Assembly (NCBI GenBank): GCA_035041965.1
Contig: JAPYMA010000902.1
Coordinates: 218,267-282,266, forward strand
Direction of reading: 5' to 3'
From: Anisakis pegreffii
Taxonomy: Eukaryota > Nematoda > Chromadorea > Rhabditida > Anisakidae
Length of the DNA: 64,000 bases
The position numbers were made by a program, and so were the translations under genes. Positions 1 through 13,700 of this stretch are shown here, in pieces. The stretch's first letter is position 1. Each line of letters begins with the position of its first letter. Under the pieces are notes generated by a model. The model was not told where the DNA came from and did not search any database. It saw only the letters and a list, made by a program, of their open reading frames with translations.

Positions 1-3000
1 AATCGCTCTTTTGACCGCTGCGGTCGTCACCAAAATGCACTCCAGTTTGATTTCACTTCAACATTTCTTATAAATCATGCTTGTTGTAACTGAATTGTAA
101 TTGCTCAACAAAAATCAGAATTTTAGAAATGTTTCAGTCAGAAGTTTCTCAGATGGAATCAACTCGCCGATTTGCAACTGTCGATAATTAACTCATGTTC
201 CAATAATCTGCTTGGGTAAACAAGCAATTTCTTGCAATTAAAAGCAATCATCAGTTCTTTGCACACTTCAGTAATAACTTTTTACCCAGCAAAAATGAAC
301 GAATCTCAAGATATTAAATAACCTCGGTAATTTGTCAGCCTCACGACCCTTCCCTTTGAGCATCTTTATCTGTGCCTCCCAATCTGCAGCATGAATAAAC
401 TTTTCGTCGATTAGCTGCTCGAGGTCAACTTGTCCGAGCACAATCCAATCCTGAACACTCAAATCCGTAATAACTTTCGAAGTTGACTAGAATGCAACTT
501 CACCCTCATACTGAACGGAAACGATAGGAAAACTCACTTCGAAATATGAGTCAACCGATGACAACTTATCGAAAAGTTGTTCAGCCTTTTCGTAAACACT
601 GCGAAAACGAGTTGCATTACGTTCGATCATGATGGCGAATACTTTATTGGACTGAAATTAAACAGCTGTTTGGTATGAGGAGGACCACTAATTCAGTATC
701 CCATTCCGTACACCTAAATTGCATATATATCTCATTTTGGAACGACTTCAAAACCAACATGATGAGTGCTGAACGGATCACTGCAAATAAATGCGAGAAC
801 TTCTGTTGTCAAATCAATAATTGAAATTAGTATTCTACATAGTTAACCACGCCAAGGTATTGATATGCTTGAAATAAAGAATTGTGATATTGGTGAGGAA
901 AGAGAGGCATAAACTCGCAATGAGTTTTTTAATCACCAATGAACAGTGTTTGAAGTGATCGAACGCGATTTACTTGATAAGCCTATGATCTATTTGGCTT
1001 ACTCCTTTCTATCCTATACGCTTAGGTTGATCGATGTTCACACTAAATTATTTAGCCACTGTTTTTTAAGTCGCGGTTTTTCGAAGCAGACTTCTCAGTC
1101 ATTGTTCAAGTGAATTCAACTCTCGTTTGAGAGTTCAATTACGAAAAGTAATTGACGGCTATCAACACTATTAAAAAACCCTAGATTCGTTTTTATTAAT
1201 TGGAATGCGGTGTTGAATTGATCACATCATTACATGTTCCGTATCTTCAATTCCACGAAATTTGTGTGGGATGCTCAGAAATTTTTTCATTTCACGGTAG
1301 TATTTTGCACGAATTTCTTCAACGGGTGGCCGCAGTTGTAGTCGTTGTTCTCTGAAAACAAATTGTGTACTGAAATCGTATTCACAAAATGAGAAGCAAA
1401 CTGAGTGGGTGCAGAGAATCTGATGTTTCCCTCGGTTCAACCATCTTTTTCTATGTCTACAAAATGGCATTTATGCATAAGAAGTATTGCATGAAGCATC
1501 TGAAGAGATTTTGAATATTTGATTAATTTATATTCCCATCAAGATAATCAATCGGTACGCGTAAGTTTGAAACTGAGGCTAGGTCTGAACTTAAGATTAG
1601 TCTGGACGTCCATTTGAGCTAATTGATATTAGGGTGATGTTGAGCCAGAACCCGAAGGGTAAGCCTAAGCCTTAACCTCAGTCCCAGTTTAAAAAACCCA
1701 GGCCGAAATTTTCAAAGACTATGCTCAAGCGCTAACCTTAGTCTAAGACTAAACCTAAAACGTAAGTCTATGAGAGATGCTCAGCCTCAGTCTCAGTCCA
1801 AGTTTAAAGTCTCCTGAACGTAGATCTGATTTATGTTTGTGAGAATTGAAACCAACGAACAGTTGTTCACATTATTAGCAAATAGCACGTAATTAATTGC
1901 TTACTTAAAAACGAGTTGAGCTTGAATTTGTGGTATTTGAACATGAAGACTCTCAATGCCCCAACGATACTGCAAGTTTAGTGCCTGAAAGTGTTTGATT
2001 GCGTGCTTTGCGAGTTGTGCATGTTCGAGGAGAATAAAAGTTGAAAACTGATATGGAACGTTCATTTCGGGAGTAAGTGCTCGTATTTATGCCGAATAAT
2101 TGAATGCAGTACTTTGTAAAGCTGACGATCCCAGTGCACAAGCCACGGTCGCATATTGCCTTTACTACCTGCATAACGTTCTTGTTCTGTGAATTTCGAG
2201 CGAATCGTCAACATCAAATCTTTCCATTTATTCACTTCCTTCAGCAAATCCAAGTTCATTAAATCGATCACTTTCGTGCATATTTCATCATGCGCCTTAC
2301 GCAATTTTCTAGAACATAGATAAAAGTTATAATAAAAGAACACAGTGAAAGTATGACTGATGATCATTATATAACATAGATAAAGTTACAATAAGTAGTG
2401 AATCATTATATAACTGAAGTTTTCACATTTCACACTGTATTCATCTGACCTTGAAGCTCATCAGCGATCTTATGAAGTCAGTGTGACTTGAATCGCCGAA
2501 CAACTTCATCAAAATACTGTAAGATATACCTCACCTAAACGAGTAAATAATTCAACAGTTGTCAGATTCAGCTGATTTTATGTAATAGCGAAGCATCAAT
2601 TAACAATAATATCACATAACCGATTTCGAACAGAAAGTCGCTCGGCCGCCTGTTGCAGTTTACCGATGAAACTGTCAAGTTGTTTTGGATCATTCCAAGT
2701 GAGATTCGCAATTGGTGCATCGCTGCCCTTCTCAGCAATAACCAACTTTTCGAAAGCTAAAGCCTCATCGAGCATCATCGCTTGTTGACACGGTAACATT
2801 TGTTGTTCGATAGTATTGTAGAAATGCGCTACCTTAAACTTGTTTTTACTGCGACAAAACATTAGCAATTTGCAATAATGAATTCTAAGTGAAACTTAAA
2901 CAGATCAAGTGCTTGTCTTCAGTCGGAGCAATCATTATTGTGAGACATTGAGTTTTTCTCAGAGATCGCTGTCACTTCATTGCCTTTATTTTTCGTTTCA

Positions 3001-6000
3001 AATTTGAAAGAACGTTTTGCATGAGCTCAATGGAATGAATCACTTCTAATGCCACCAACTTGCTTAAGAACGATAGCTGATTTGTAGAATTTCTCGCCGA
3101 GATTCGCACATTTGATAATTTTCGATGGTACGTTGAAGCCGAGACTTGTGAGCTGTCGAACCTCTTTGAGCAGTCTCACCAAACGGTCGCTGTAGTTCAC
3201 ATTCAGTGTACCGTGTCTCTGTTCGATACTCATCACTTTACCGCTCGTTTCGAGTGACACTGCATCTGAGTGACTGTCGATCGCTTCACTAATCTCTCGA
3301 CACCTTATATACCAAACTTTCACTTTTAATCAGCAGGACTCATTCATTTGTGTATGCAAATTGACTATATTCTTAGCGAGGGAAAGGTTAAGCTTGTTCG
3401 TTTCATATGAAGCGTTCGGTTTAGAGATGCATCGAAAATGTTCATTCGTAAAACATGAAGTGATCTAGCGTTCGATTAATAGAAGTAACGAGCTTCGAAG
3501 CGCGTTCAAAGCAACAATTTTACATGTCACACTGACCACGAATCGAACAAATCGCTTTGCGTTGCTCTCATCTCTTCCAGGCTACCCTCAATGATGCTCT
3601 TCAGCTGGCGGTAGTTGTTCAATTCACTGAGCAATTCTTCTGATAACGTTTTCGCATTCTCCACCTGAAACTTCCAGTTGTTTATCGTGACTTCGAGTTT
3701 TAAATTTCACTGCCGGAAGGATAAGTCGAAAGCAACTGCGACAAAGTATGAAAGGTGTATCTCATAATCACTCAGTTGAAGATGACTTATTGACTCCATA
3801 TTCATTTCATGTCAAGTTGGTTTCATCTACTTATCTTAGCCAGCTCCACTTTACCTCACCTCAGTGCAATAACTGGAGAGAAACAGATAGAAGGAAGTGT
3901 AAAGTTAACAATACGTGGTAATTAAATGACATTCAAAATACAACCAATATTCCATGAGACGTTCTCTTCACGAGAGTTTTTCTTGTTCGATAATTTGACG
4001 CAATTAATGGACTCTGATATCGCTCTCACTCATTCACATTGAAGTTATATCGCACTTCATTATAGATTTTGGTAGGTAGCAGCACTTTTTGTTTAACAAA
4101 GACAAACAATACTCAAATGTTCACTTGTCATGTAACATCGCAGAACTGCAGTCATCCATGAGCAAGAACAGTCAGTACTGCGATTAGAAACATTACATTC
4201 ACACTGACCGTTTTGTGGCCTAACGCACGATTCAAAGTCAGGACCTGTCGTGTGACATTGAAGTGTTCTGTTCGAATAATGATAGACTTTTTAACCTCAG
4301 TAATTTGTTGCCGAATCCAAATAATTTTTGCAGCGATTTCAGTTAGATAACGACCTGTCGGTACATCACCACCGTTCAAACGCTCATCAAATTCACGTTT
4401 TTTTGACGATACAGAATCAGTTAAACGACTTAGCAGTGTTTCTCTACAAACATTTGCTATATTCAAAGTAATAAACTGCACAGCCCCGTTTTTTTGGCTA
4501 ACAGTAGCATTATTCAGTTGATGAATATAATTTTTGAACTTTTCAGTCCTGATGAAATCTTTTTGCACTTCTCTTCCATAGCTGTTTCATTACTGCAACT
4601 GTTTCGTCGAAGGGTTCATTTTGTCGAAAAACCAGAAATTTGAAAGCAAAAAGCAAACCTTTCGGCAATAAGACGTTCCTTGATCTGTGGTCGATTCAAA
4701 AAATGCTTGTATTTGACCAAATCATAGACCACCTGCAGAAAAAATGAACTTTGTCGACAAAGCGTTTATATCGATCATTTTTTGAAAGATTCAATATTAA
4801 TAGCTACAATGAATCAGTTGAACTCACCAAATTGCTTTTAACCTCGGTTGGTTGAAATCGTTTTCTTAGCACTGGTATGACTTTTTGAATAGTTGCTTCG
4901 ATATTTCTCTCGATCACCTAAAGACTTGTTTCATTCATTGCACTCTCAGCAATTAATTGAAACTCTTTCTCTTGCATGGCCGCTGAGCATTTTCCGTTCT
5001 CGAATATAGTCATGGTGGCAGAAGTACAATAGAATACTTGATTTTCTTTGTCTAATTTTTCTGAACTCTGCTAATAAAAAATTGGTCATTAAAGTTTAAA
5101 TTCAGGAATTTTTTGGTGTTGGTTCACATGTGCCGAAGCTTCTGTTTGTGTTTGGTGCATGTTGTGTTAATGATATATATTAATCAAATGATAAGATTGT
5201 AAGGACTAATGATCCAAGCAGTTACCTGCAATTTAGATTTCCACTGTGGTTCTGTGAATGGATTGTAGAGAAGTGGGTTGAAGTCCTTCATCACATTCTC
5301 CAATATTTCTTCAGTTTCTTTTTGTGCATTCTTTTCATTCAACAACTGACCAATTTGAACACTCAGCATTTTTAACGAGAGAAGCTGTAATAATTAAGCC
5401 TTAAGAAGCATACGTGATCATGCGTTCTGCCCATATAACAGAGAGAACAAACTCTCTATGTTTCAGCCTGCGTTCTCCGCGCCAACCAACACCCTATCAG
5501 CCATCTAAGTCCCTCTAAAAACAATAATCAATTCTCAAACCTCAAACCAATACCAGGATTCTCTAGTGTGCTAGAGTTCGAACGTAAAGAACTACATCCT
5601 TAATCATCACTTTGTATCCATCATCACCGTTACCCACCGAATGATACATCCTTACACTAATTAACGAAGGAGAAATGGGGACAGATCGGAGACATTTCAC
5701 GGACAAATCAAACGACACGAAGAATGAACGATGAGTAACGCCATGTGAATTGACACTGGAACAACGTCTCAAATTCTTACAGATAATTTACCTGATTGAG
5801 TCTTCCTCTGAAACCATCCACGAAATCCATCGAATTACTCTCCTCTTTCCATTCACCTTCCCTGCTTGATTGCTGCGTTAAGCGTTTCACCGTGAAATTC
5901 CATTCATCACATAGCGAGATGCCTATTTGGATTAGTTCGACTGTCTTTTCATCTCTCCATAAATTTGTAGCGTCGATTTTATCAGTTATTGCATCCACCA

Positions 6001-7988
6001 GAGCGTTTCCTTAATGCTCCTCTTTATAGCTTATTCGTTTGGTTCCGGTGTAATGAAATGGCACGATCACACTGAACAGATATCGTTTGTGGTACCACAG
6101 CAATACTGTCTTAGTGATTCACATCCCTCAGTTCGCTCTTTATTTTCAACTCAAAACTTCATCTGTGATTTGGTTAGGAACTGAAGATATGGAGGCGTAT
6201 GAGAAATGCTCTTTGAGCAATAGTGATATGTGCTGTAAAAACTGATCATTCATCAGCACATTCCGTGGAATAAATAAATCATTGACCATACCGAGTCTAT
6301 GGATCAGCTGTTTCATGCGATTTTCAGGGTATCGTTCCACACAGTGCCACAGATTATAGATGCAATCTTCCGCATCCTGAATGAACTCACTCAGCTCTTC
6401 CAGAGATTTCTCTCTCATCACATCAATCTTATCAGCAAGTGATTCAAATGCCTCATAATACTGCACTGCTGTGTCATCGTTACTTTTCTCCTCGCTTCTT
6501 TTCCTCCAATATCGAATTTCTTCGCGCAATGAATAGAGACCTTCAAATGCGATATCTCTTTACTTGCAGATTCTCTTCACATATTCCGAACAAACTTTAT
6601 ATTAGTAAATTGCTTAAAATGCTCAAAGTTGTGTGGGTTTCTGTGTGATTCCCTGGAATACTCTCATCGTGTTTCCATATCAGTTTTGCTTTTGTTCGAA
6701 GCATTTTCGATAGATTCGCTCGCGAATCTTTTCGAAATTTAATCTGAACGAACCGTCGCTGTTCTGCTTATCAATATCGTTTGTTACGCTGAGAGTGTGC
6801 TCGAGTTCCTTGACAAGACTGATCAACTGGGTGTTAGCTTGTACAGATGGTGAACGGTTTGCTGATGTCTTCAATAGAGATTTACTGAACACCTTAAAAT
6901 TTCTCCTTTATTCCTTTATTCCTCCATCTTCCAAAGAGCACAGCAAGCTTCACTCCAAATTCATCTATTTGATGATTACACACCTTACGATTCGCATTTC
7001 TTGCGATGACACTACCAGTGGATCAAAGCCAATCAGCTAGTGGGAGCAATGTCGAGAAGAAACGATCACTGAGCTAACAGATAATCGATAGATCAGAAAT
7101 CAAATTATGTTGATTTATATATTTAAACTGTTCCAAACGAAAAAACAACAGCAAAGTTGTTCACATAAATTTGCTTTTTGAGTGTTCACATAAATAACAA
7201 TTAAAATGAAGAAAATGAACTTGTTGTAAGGACGCAAGAAGTGTTTGATTGAGTTGTGCTTGACTCGTTAAAACACCAACAATCCTCTTGTAGTTATCGT
7301 CTGTCAACGGAACTGAGTTCAACTTATAGAAGATTATTCGCTGACTTATTGGATTATCTTCCTTTAACTCATTACTCAGCACAACATTGCTTTTCTGAAA
7401 TCATTATTTATTAACTGATTCATACCACATTTGCTTTGATACGATGATTTCGTCTAGTGTTTCAACGACAAAGGTCATTCCCTTTCGAGTGCATGCTATT
7501 AGCATAAGCCAGAATGAAACAGATATTCATGGGTAATTACTGCAATTCATCCGATAGTAAAATTATCGTTGGAACAACTGTTTGCTGGCACCAATTTCAA
7601 ACGTCTATCTGGCTCTTTCGCAGAATAGCTTTACAATTCCTAGTTTTCGTTTAGGACTGTGACTCATTTCCTAGAACATTCGATGCTCTTGAATTCATAC
7701 GAATTTTCAGGAGTGATTTGGAAATCTCGATCAGTGATTAGAAAGAGTATAAATCGTTGAACCGTACTGGTAGGAGGATGTCATCGATAAACATGGTTGG
7801 AAGGAAACGAGACAGACCTGTTGATAACGATTGAAAACAAGTAATGGTGTTGCACTGTCACAGAATTTGTGTAATGCTCGAACGTTGCTGAGTTTATCTT
7901 CGACCAAATTCAGCGCAGCAATGTGTGACGCAACTCGGAGGATGTAACTCTTTCTGGGATCGTTTCTACCGTCTTCGTCTTTCGACAT
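1..7988 (-). CDS. che-3: Cytoplasmic dynein-2 heavy chain, N-terminal tail exons (partial; continues off the left edge)
   Basis: This is the retrograde intraflagellar-transport motor of cilia (DYNC2H1, C. elegans che-3). The exons read in order along the DYNC2H1 tail. Telling stretches are NPFTEPQWK, HYSDRLV-like NVNYSDRLVRLLKEVRQL, KQVAHFYNTIEQQ across a junction, HWDRQLYK, RPPVEEIRAKYYREMKKF and DWIVLGQVDLEQL. Exons with matching splice sites and phases: 7818-7988 (start ATG), 7221-7394, 6893 downward, 6151-6540, 5792-6009, 5226-5384, 4828-4917, 4659-4732, 4296-4443, 3537-3664, 3060-3303, 2621-2832, 2113-2308, 1905-1984, 1234-1351, 538-651, 323-450. An exon near 7,430-7,500 and the 3' end of the 6893 exon are unresolved; the latter may use a GC donor. 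The start fits the family N-terminus, and an AG lies just before the ATG, which could be a trans-splice acceptor. Linker, AAA motor and stalk are outside the window. Confidence 0.93.
1560..1830. repeat. Degenerate TTAGGC-like (telomere-like) repeat in a dynein intron
   Basis: The intron between exons 1905-1984 and 1234-1351 holds many short words such as GCCTAA, CTAACC, AAGCCTTAACC and GTCTAAG. These resemble diverged units of the nematode telomere repeat (TTAGGC/GCCTAA). The array is irregular, with no perfect run of more than two units. Confidence 0.45.
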
Positions 7989-9774
7989 CCTAGAACATTA
8001 TTGTTGGATCATTGCACTTATCGTGCTTATTGATAAGCTCTTAACGAGCGATTTCTTGCTGTGCTTGAGACGAAATCAGCACAGTAAATGATACTTCGCT
8101 TTTCAGAACAGCATAATATTACAAAATCTTTTTGGCATCCTTTTCCGAATTTGCTGTTAGATAAGGTAACTGAAGTTCCGATAATTTCTACTAATTGCCT
8201 GCATTACGGTAATGCTAAAGCATCATTCACGATTCAGAAACGTTCCTCTAGCTTCAATTGTACCGAATATGCAATGGTAATTGATGAAGTTTGGACTGGA
8301 AATGAAATTGATGGAAAGGGTAAAAAGCAACGATAGTAAATGATATGGAACTGCAACTATTGAGTAGTGAAACTGAACTTTGTTACATGCAATTGATGAG
8401 AGTGCTGTGCGAATATGCTCAGCAATATGCTACTTGCCATCCGCATGAATTTCCGTTGCTATGACGACACTTTCGAGAGCGACAACAACGCAGGTTATGC
8501 AGCAGTTCTGTTCGATAGAAACACGAGCGTTGAATGAGGTGGTGCGATGCTACTGTCGTTGAAGTGAGTGCGGCACATCTCATCTCATCATCCTAATTTG
8601 AAGTGCACTTCGAGTTTCATTAGCTCCACCGTTGAAAAAAAACAACTTCTGGAAGGCATATTGAAGCTGTTTTTAATCCCAAGTCGATTAGTGCCTTTCA
8701 AAGAAGCCAGGTGGAATTTCGATATAATTCTCTGGAAATAGCGTCGTTCATGAAAAAAAACCCACATTTACAGCTATACATGAGGAAAGCTGATCTCAAA
8801 AATACATGATCCATGGATGAGAAACAATGTGTACAATTCGGTTCATTGAAAATATGATGAATATAATTAAGGACTGATTCTGTCCATAAATTTCTTATAA
8901 ATATCGCTTCCTTATCGCTGAGAAATACGTTCAGCTTGCTGATCATAGCCATTCGATCATTTGAGTAGTTTCATGACCCCATATACTCGCTGACTTTTTT
9001 TCCTACCGAACAATCTGAGGTTACCTTGTTGACTGAGAATTTTCATTAAAATTGCTAATTTGGAGTCAGAGTTCATTACTGATGACATAAGTACGCAATT
9101 AGATTGTCTATGAGTCTGATTTGCTCATGTCAGTGATAGCATACCAAATATAAGATCTCCATCTCGTGACTCTTAGCTCTACTCGCCAGAAAATAATTAC
9201 TGACTGTAAGGAACGAATCCACAGAAGACAACTGCACCTCCCATATCTATGGTCGTTGACCACATGTGTGCAAACAAAATCATAAAATTTAGTTGGATGT
9301 CAGCAACAGAATGGAGTCAGCTTTTCTCTTTGCAAACGTTCATGCAATGACCTGTTTTCTGCCTGATAGTGTAACGCCTTCGAAGGTAGAGTTGTTTGAC
9401 TTGGAATGGATATCCATTCCACAAGAGCATCTGTTTTCCATTCTAAACCAGTGAAAGGCGATAAGCGAAGTAAAGCTTCCCAACTGATCATTTTCAAGTC
9501 ATTTTTTATTCTTGCTAGGGGAAATTTTGAAAAACTTTATGACCCGCACTCGGCCCATCCGCTGCAGTGTCGTTGCATAAAATAGTTCTTGTAACTGCAG
9601 TTTTAGTCTGATTGTGAGATTACTCGACTCCATCCTTCAAGACTTCTTTTCGCATTGAGGGGAAGATGCTTCTCTTTTGCGATATTTCGTAACATTCTTT
9701 GGTATCGATTCAACTGGACAAATCCTATCTCATGTGATGTCTTAATCATCATAACTCATGTCATAGCTGTTGTC
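7989..9774. other. Upstream of dynein-2; no recognisable gene
   Basis: This holds the promoter and 5' flank of the dynein gene. Open frames here (for example minus 8698-8952 and minus 9300-9497) have no family match, no matching splice-phase partner and ordinary AT-rich composition. I see no RNA gene. Confidence 0.5.
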
Positions 9775-10055
9775 CGAAGAGGTTGAATCAGGAGCTGCAA
9801 TTGAGTCCATCGAAAAATATTACGGCAGGGGTGAGACGATATGCTGAATGAAAGAATGACACCTATTTGCTCTGCTTTCATCATGTTTGTTCTAGTGAAA
9901 ATATGCAACTGGAGACGGAGCCTAAGCTGGAATTTCGAGAAATTTTTTTCTGGAGGCACAGCCGAAGACGGAATCTCTCGAAGTAAGAACCGCAGCTGAA
10001 TTTGAAGCCAAAATTTTAGAACTCCGGAACTGGAGCCGAAGATGAGTCAATGTTT
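9775..10055. repeat. Degenerate GGAGCCGGAGCTGAA-type repeat, block 1
   Basis: Successive irregular units of about 35-45 bases carry GGAGCC/GAGCTG words followed by an A/T-rich AATTTCGAGAAATT-like spacer. The block ends in GAGTCAATG followed by a T run and CAAA. The same ending closes the second block 0.7 kb away, so the two are copies of one element. Confidence 0.55.
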
Positions 10056-10479
10056 TTTTTTTTCAAATTTGAGCATCACTAATGCTGAGTTTGTAAACCG
10101 CGTATTGATTGGTCTGCCTATTCAGTTCTAATTCCACCTAGCGATGTCTCTATTGCATTCAAGATGTTCTACTCCATGGAATAGAATTCAACAGTTCCAA
10201 AAAAGACCGCACAGAATAAAATAGAACAGAGGAGCAGAAGGGCTGAATAGAACAAAATAAAGTGGAAGTGCCCAAAGTGTGGAATATCACCACTTCTATT
10301 ATCGCTTGCATTACTGTTCATCCTATAATATTCATTTGTTTCACTCCATTCTCCTTAGCATTCTATTATTGACACACTGTATCCATGTACATAATAATAA
10401 TCAGTTAAACTTCAAGTCCTCCCTCACAGCACCAACAATCATAATTACGCGAAGTAATTACACAAAGCAAACAGTGAAG

Positions 10480-10760
10480 CTAGAGTCGGAGCTGGTAGTT
10501 TCAAGAATGTGGAGGCAGAGCCCAAGCTGAAGCTGAAAGTTTGAAAAAAGCTGGTTCGGAGCCTGAATTTTGAAAATGCAGAGCTGCATACAGAGCCAGA
10601 GATGAAGTGAAACTGGAGCCGGAGTCGAAATTCTAGAATTCCGAAGCTGGAGACAGAAGCAGAGGCGAATTTTTTTAAAATTTGGATCTGGCGATACAGC
10701 TGAAGCCGAACTTCCAGAACTGTGGACCTGGAATCGGGGCCGAGTCAATTTTTTCAAATA
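10480..10760. repeat. Degenerate GGAGCCGGAGCTGAA-type repeat, block 2
   Basis: This is a second copy of the 9.8-kb repeat, with units such as CTGGAGCCGGAGTCGAAATTC and GGAGACAGAAGCAGAGGCG. It has the same right border (GAGTCAAT, T run, CAAA). The open frames across it are repeat shadows. Confidence 0.55.
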
Positions 10761-13700
10761 GGGTATTACTGGTTACGGTACTTAGTCAATGAAGTGCCTT
10801 TTCCTTTACATTCCCTCCTCTTTTGCTTTTCCCTCTTCCCTTCCCCTTTCTTGTTCCTTTTCAGTTTTCTCCCATCTTCCAAATGGATGCTGCTCTACGC
10901 CCCTGGCTACGTCACTGGAGATGGGATGAGCCTGGCGCTGAGCAAACATCATTAGATGCGAGTCGAAAGGCTAACGATTGATTCTGCAGCTGTAAGCTGA
11001 GAGACAACGATAAAACAAGTCTCAAATTCTCGATTAAAAAACCCAACAAGAGACGATTTCAGTGGAAAGATTCGAAGACTCCCCTCCCACAAGAACATAT
11101 CGTCTTCTTCACGCTTTGATCAGTCAGTTGTTCAGATTCTCTCGTTTGCACTACTGAGAACATGAAGGGAATATCAATTGCGAAACGTGCACACTTATGA
11201 TATGCTGAACTTGCATTTGTACATACTTCCACTATTCTATGATCAATAATCTTTCAAGACCATTCGGAACACAAGATCGACTGATGACAACAGCATCTCG
11301 GTCACGATCGAAAAACAGTCATATCAATCAATCATCATGCTGCGTTCATCGTCCCCTGTGTTCATGTCGCTTCTGCGTTCGAATTCCTTCGTCAATCCGA
11401 TTAACACTTGAATTGAACAATGAATGGCAGGCACATGTTTGAATGGATGGATGAATGAGCGATGGACAATCGTTCTGTGAGCTAATTATCTCATACCTTA
11501 GTAAGTACTGTCTGCTGTCTAGGTTCCTTCGTTCATTATCATACTGGAGTCGTCATCTTACGTCCGACTTTGTTTTAAGTTACTCTTTATCTCATTCATT
11601 TCTATCTTTTCATTTCATATTGCCTGAAACCCTCACTACTTTCTCATCAACCTAGTGGTGTTGCCGAGCTTGTCCATTCTCTCCAATCGTTCCAATGCAG
11701 CCTTCGGTGAGTGGAAGCTTTGTGTGGTGCTGAGTGATAGATCGACTGATTGAACTTAAACTTATGATGGATTGATCTGTTTGTTCTTCCTTCAAGTATT
11801 TGGCGATCAATTTTGTTATTTTGCAACTCATTTTATTTGTTCTTGATATCAGCATGATGTTGCTTATTTATTTGTGAGTGGTTGTTTTGAAGGGTACTCA
11901 TTTTGCCGATATATTATGTGATTGCCATCGTTCAAAGTGGTGCACTGGGTTCTATCCAGATATACTGAAAATATGATCTGCTTTAGCTGCCATCGAATTA
12001 CCTAAACCAAGCGTGAAATGTCTATATGTAAGCATATTTCTTTATCACTCCTTATCATCCCCTATGGATTCTTCGATCACACGATATAAGTCATTACAGA
12101 TTATGGGTTGCTTGGCCAGAGTCATTTATAAATTTGAATCAATTCACAAGATGTTGAATCGCGACTCGCGACAATTTGTCAAACATAGCGTGCGATGGAG
12201 CACGGAGAGAAATCAAGAAGGGCATTCGGCGTTTCAATGAAATGGTTCGTTACCGAATGAGAGAAACAGTGAAGTAGAAAAATATTGACGGCTTTTGGTT
12301 GGTTTGATGAGACAAGAGAAATTTGGGTTAGTCACTAGATAAATTGATTGGTTGATGACAGATGCGGAGATGTTGATGTTGGGTGGAGAGAGACGTGTGG
12401 TTCAGAGATTAAACAGAACTTAACTGGTTGGAAACGAAGTAACTCGCTGAAAGTAGAGATGGATAGATGCAGTGTGATAGTGCCGAAGAGGAGAGTGATT
12501 GATGAACCGAGGGGAATAATCAATCGCTGCGACGTTCGCGAATCGAGTGAATTGCAGTGGCGTTAGCGAATATTTGATGGTTGCTTTGTTGCAGATCGTT
12601 GTATTCCAGTGCTCATACTTTTTATCGACTGTATCGTCGGCTGATGTGCGACTGCGCGTCTGATGAGCGAGAACGCCTTCTGATGGCCTGTGCTCAACAA
12701 TCACCACACTCTAATTCTCGTCAACAACTATCCTATACTAATCTCATTATCAGCCGCATAACCAATAAGCATTACTATAGCACTAATCAGAAGTCAATTA
12801 ACAAAAAGTCATTATTACCTCGTAACAACGAGAACAACACCGTTCTCAAATTGGTCGTGTTTTGCTGTTGTTGCTACTCATTCTTCACCGAGCACCAGAT
12901 ATTACCGTTCAGCAGCCTGTCGAAACAATTCCTCGTCGTAGCTTCTACCTCAGCTATAACGTTTCGTCACGACTGTTCAGATCAGCTTCATGAGGTTTGT
13001 TCATTCGTAACCAGTGCTTGTTTACCTATCTCGACACCTGTCCTCTCATCATCGCAGCATCTCTCTGATTGTTTAATGAAGTTATTGTGCTCATGATTAT
13101 TGTTCGTTGCTCTCAAAATTCATTATTGCGTGTTTGGGAAGAAGTCGCAAAAATTAGTGGTTTGTATGTGGAGGATCGACTGAGTATTAGTGGTTTTAAA
13201 CATCGTTTGGATGTCTAGACGAATATTGATGAAACTAAAAAGGTTGCATGTTTTTTTGAAGATGGCCTAAGGTAGAGTGAGAGCTTAGTCAGTTAATTAG
13301 TGTCTGATGTAAGATTATCTCTCGTGTGACACAGACACATTAAATTATTATTCACTAAAATAGGTCCATTAACATAAACGGAAAGTTGTTTTGCACTTAG
13401 GTTATAGGGAAAGGGCGATCGATTCTGGAACGGATAATGAGATTGCAGGTGGATGAAGGGCTTTGCTGAAATAAAGGTAGCAGTGGTCTGTAGCTCTTTT
13501 TGTACGACAACGGGCAATGGTATGTAGATGAAGCACTAGTGAAGATCATGTATGGAATTGATTCCAACTGTTTAAGTCGTTGTTTTTAATAAACTCACCA
13601 TTTAAACTCACCATCAAACTGAAATGCGAATGATAAAGGAGAATGAAATTGAATGCGTTATCGAGCGCTTTCATACATTGCCTTAATCTTTGAACTGGAA

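Noticed and set aside
12581..13096. 171-codon plus-strand open frame
   Set aside because: No family resemblance, no splice partners, and Ser/Cys-rich random composition; not called as a gene.
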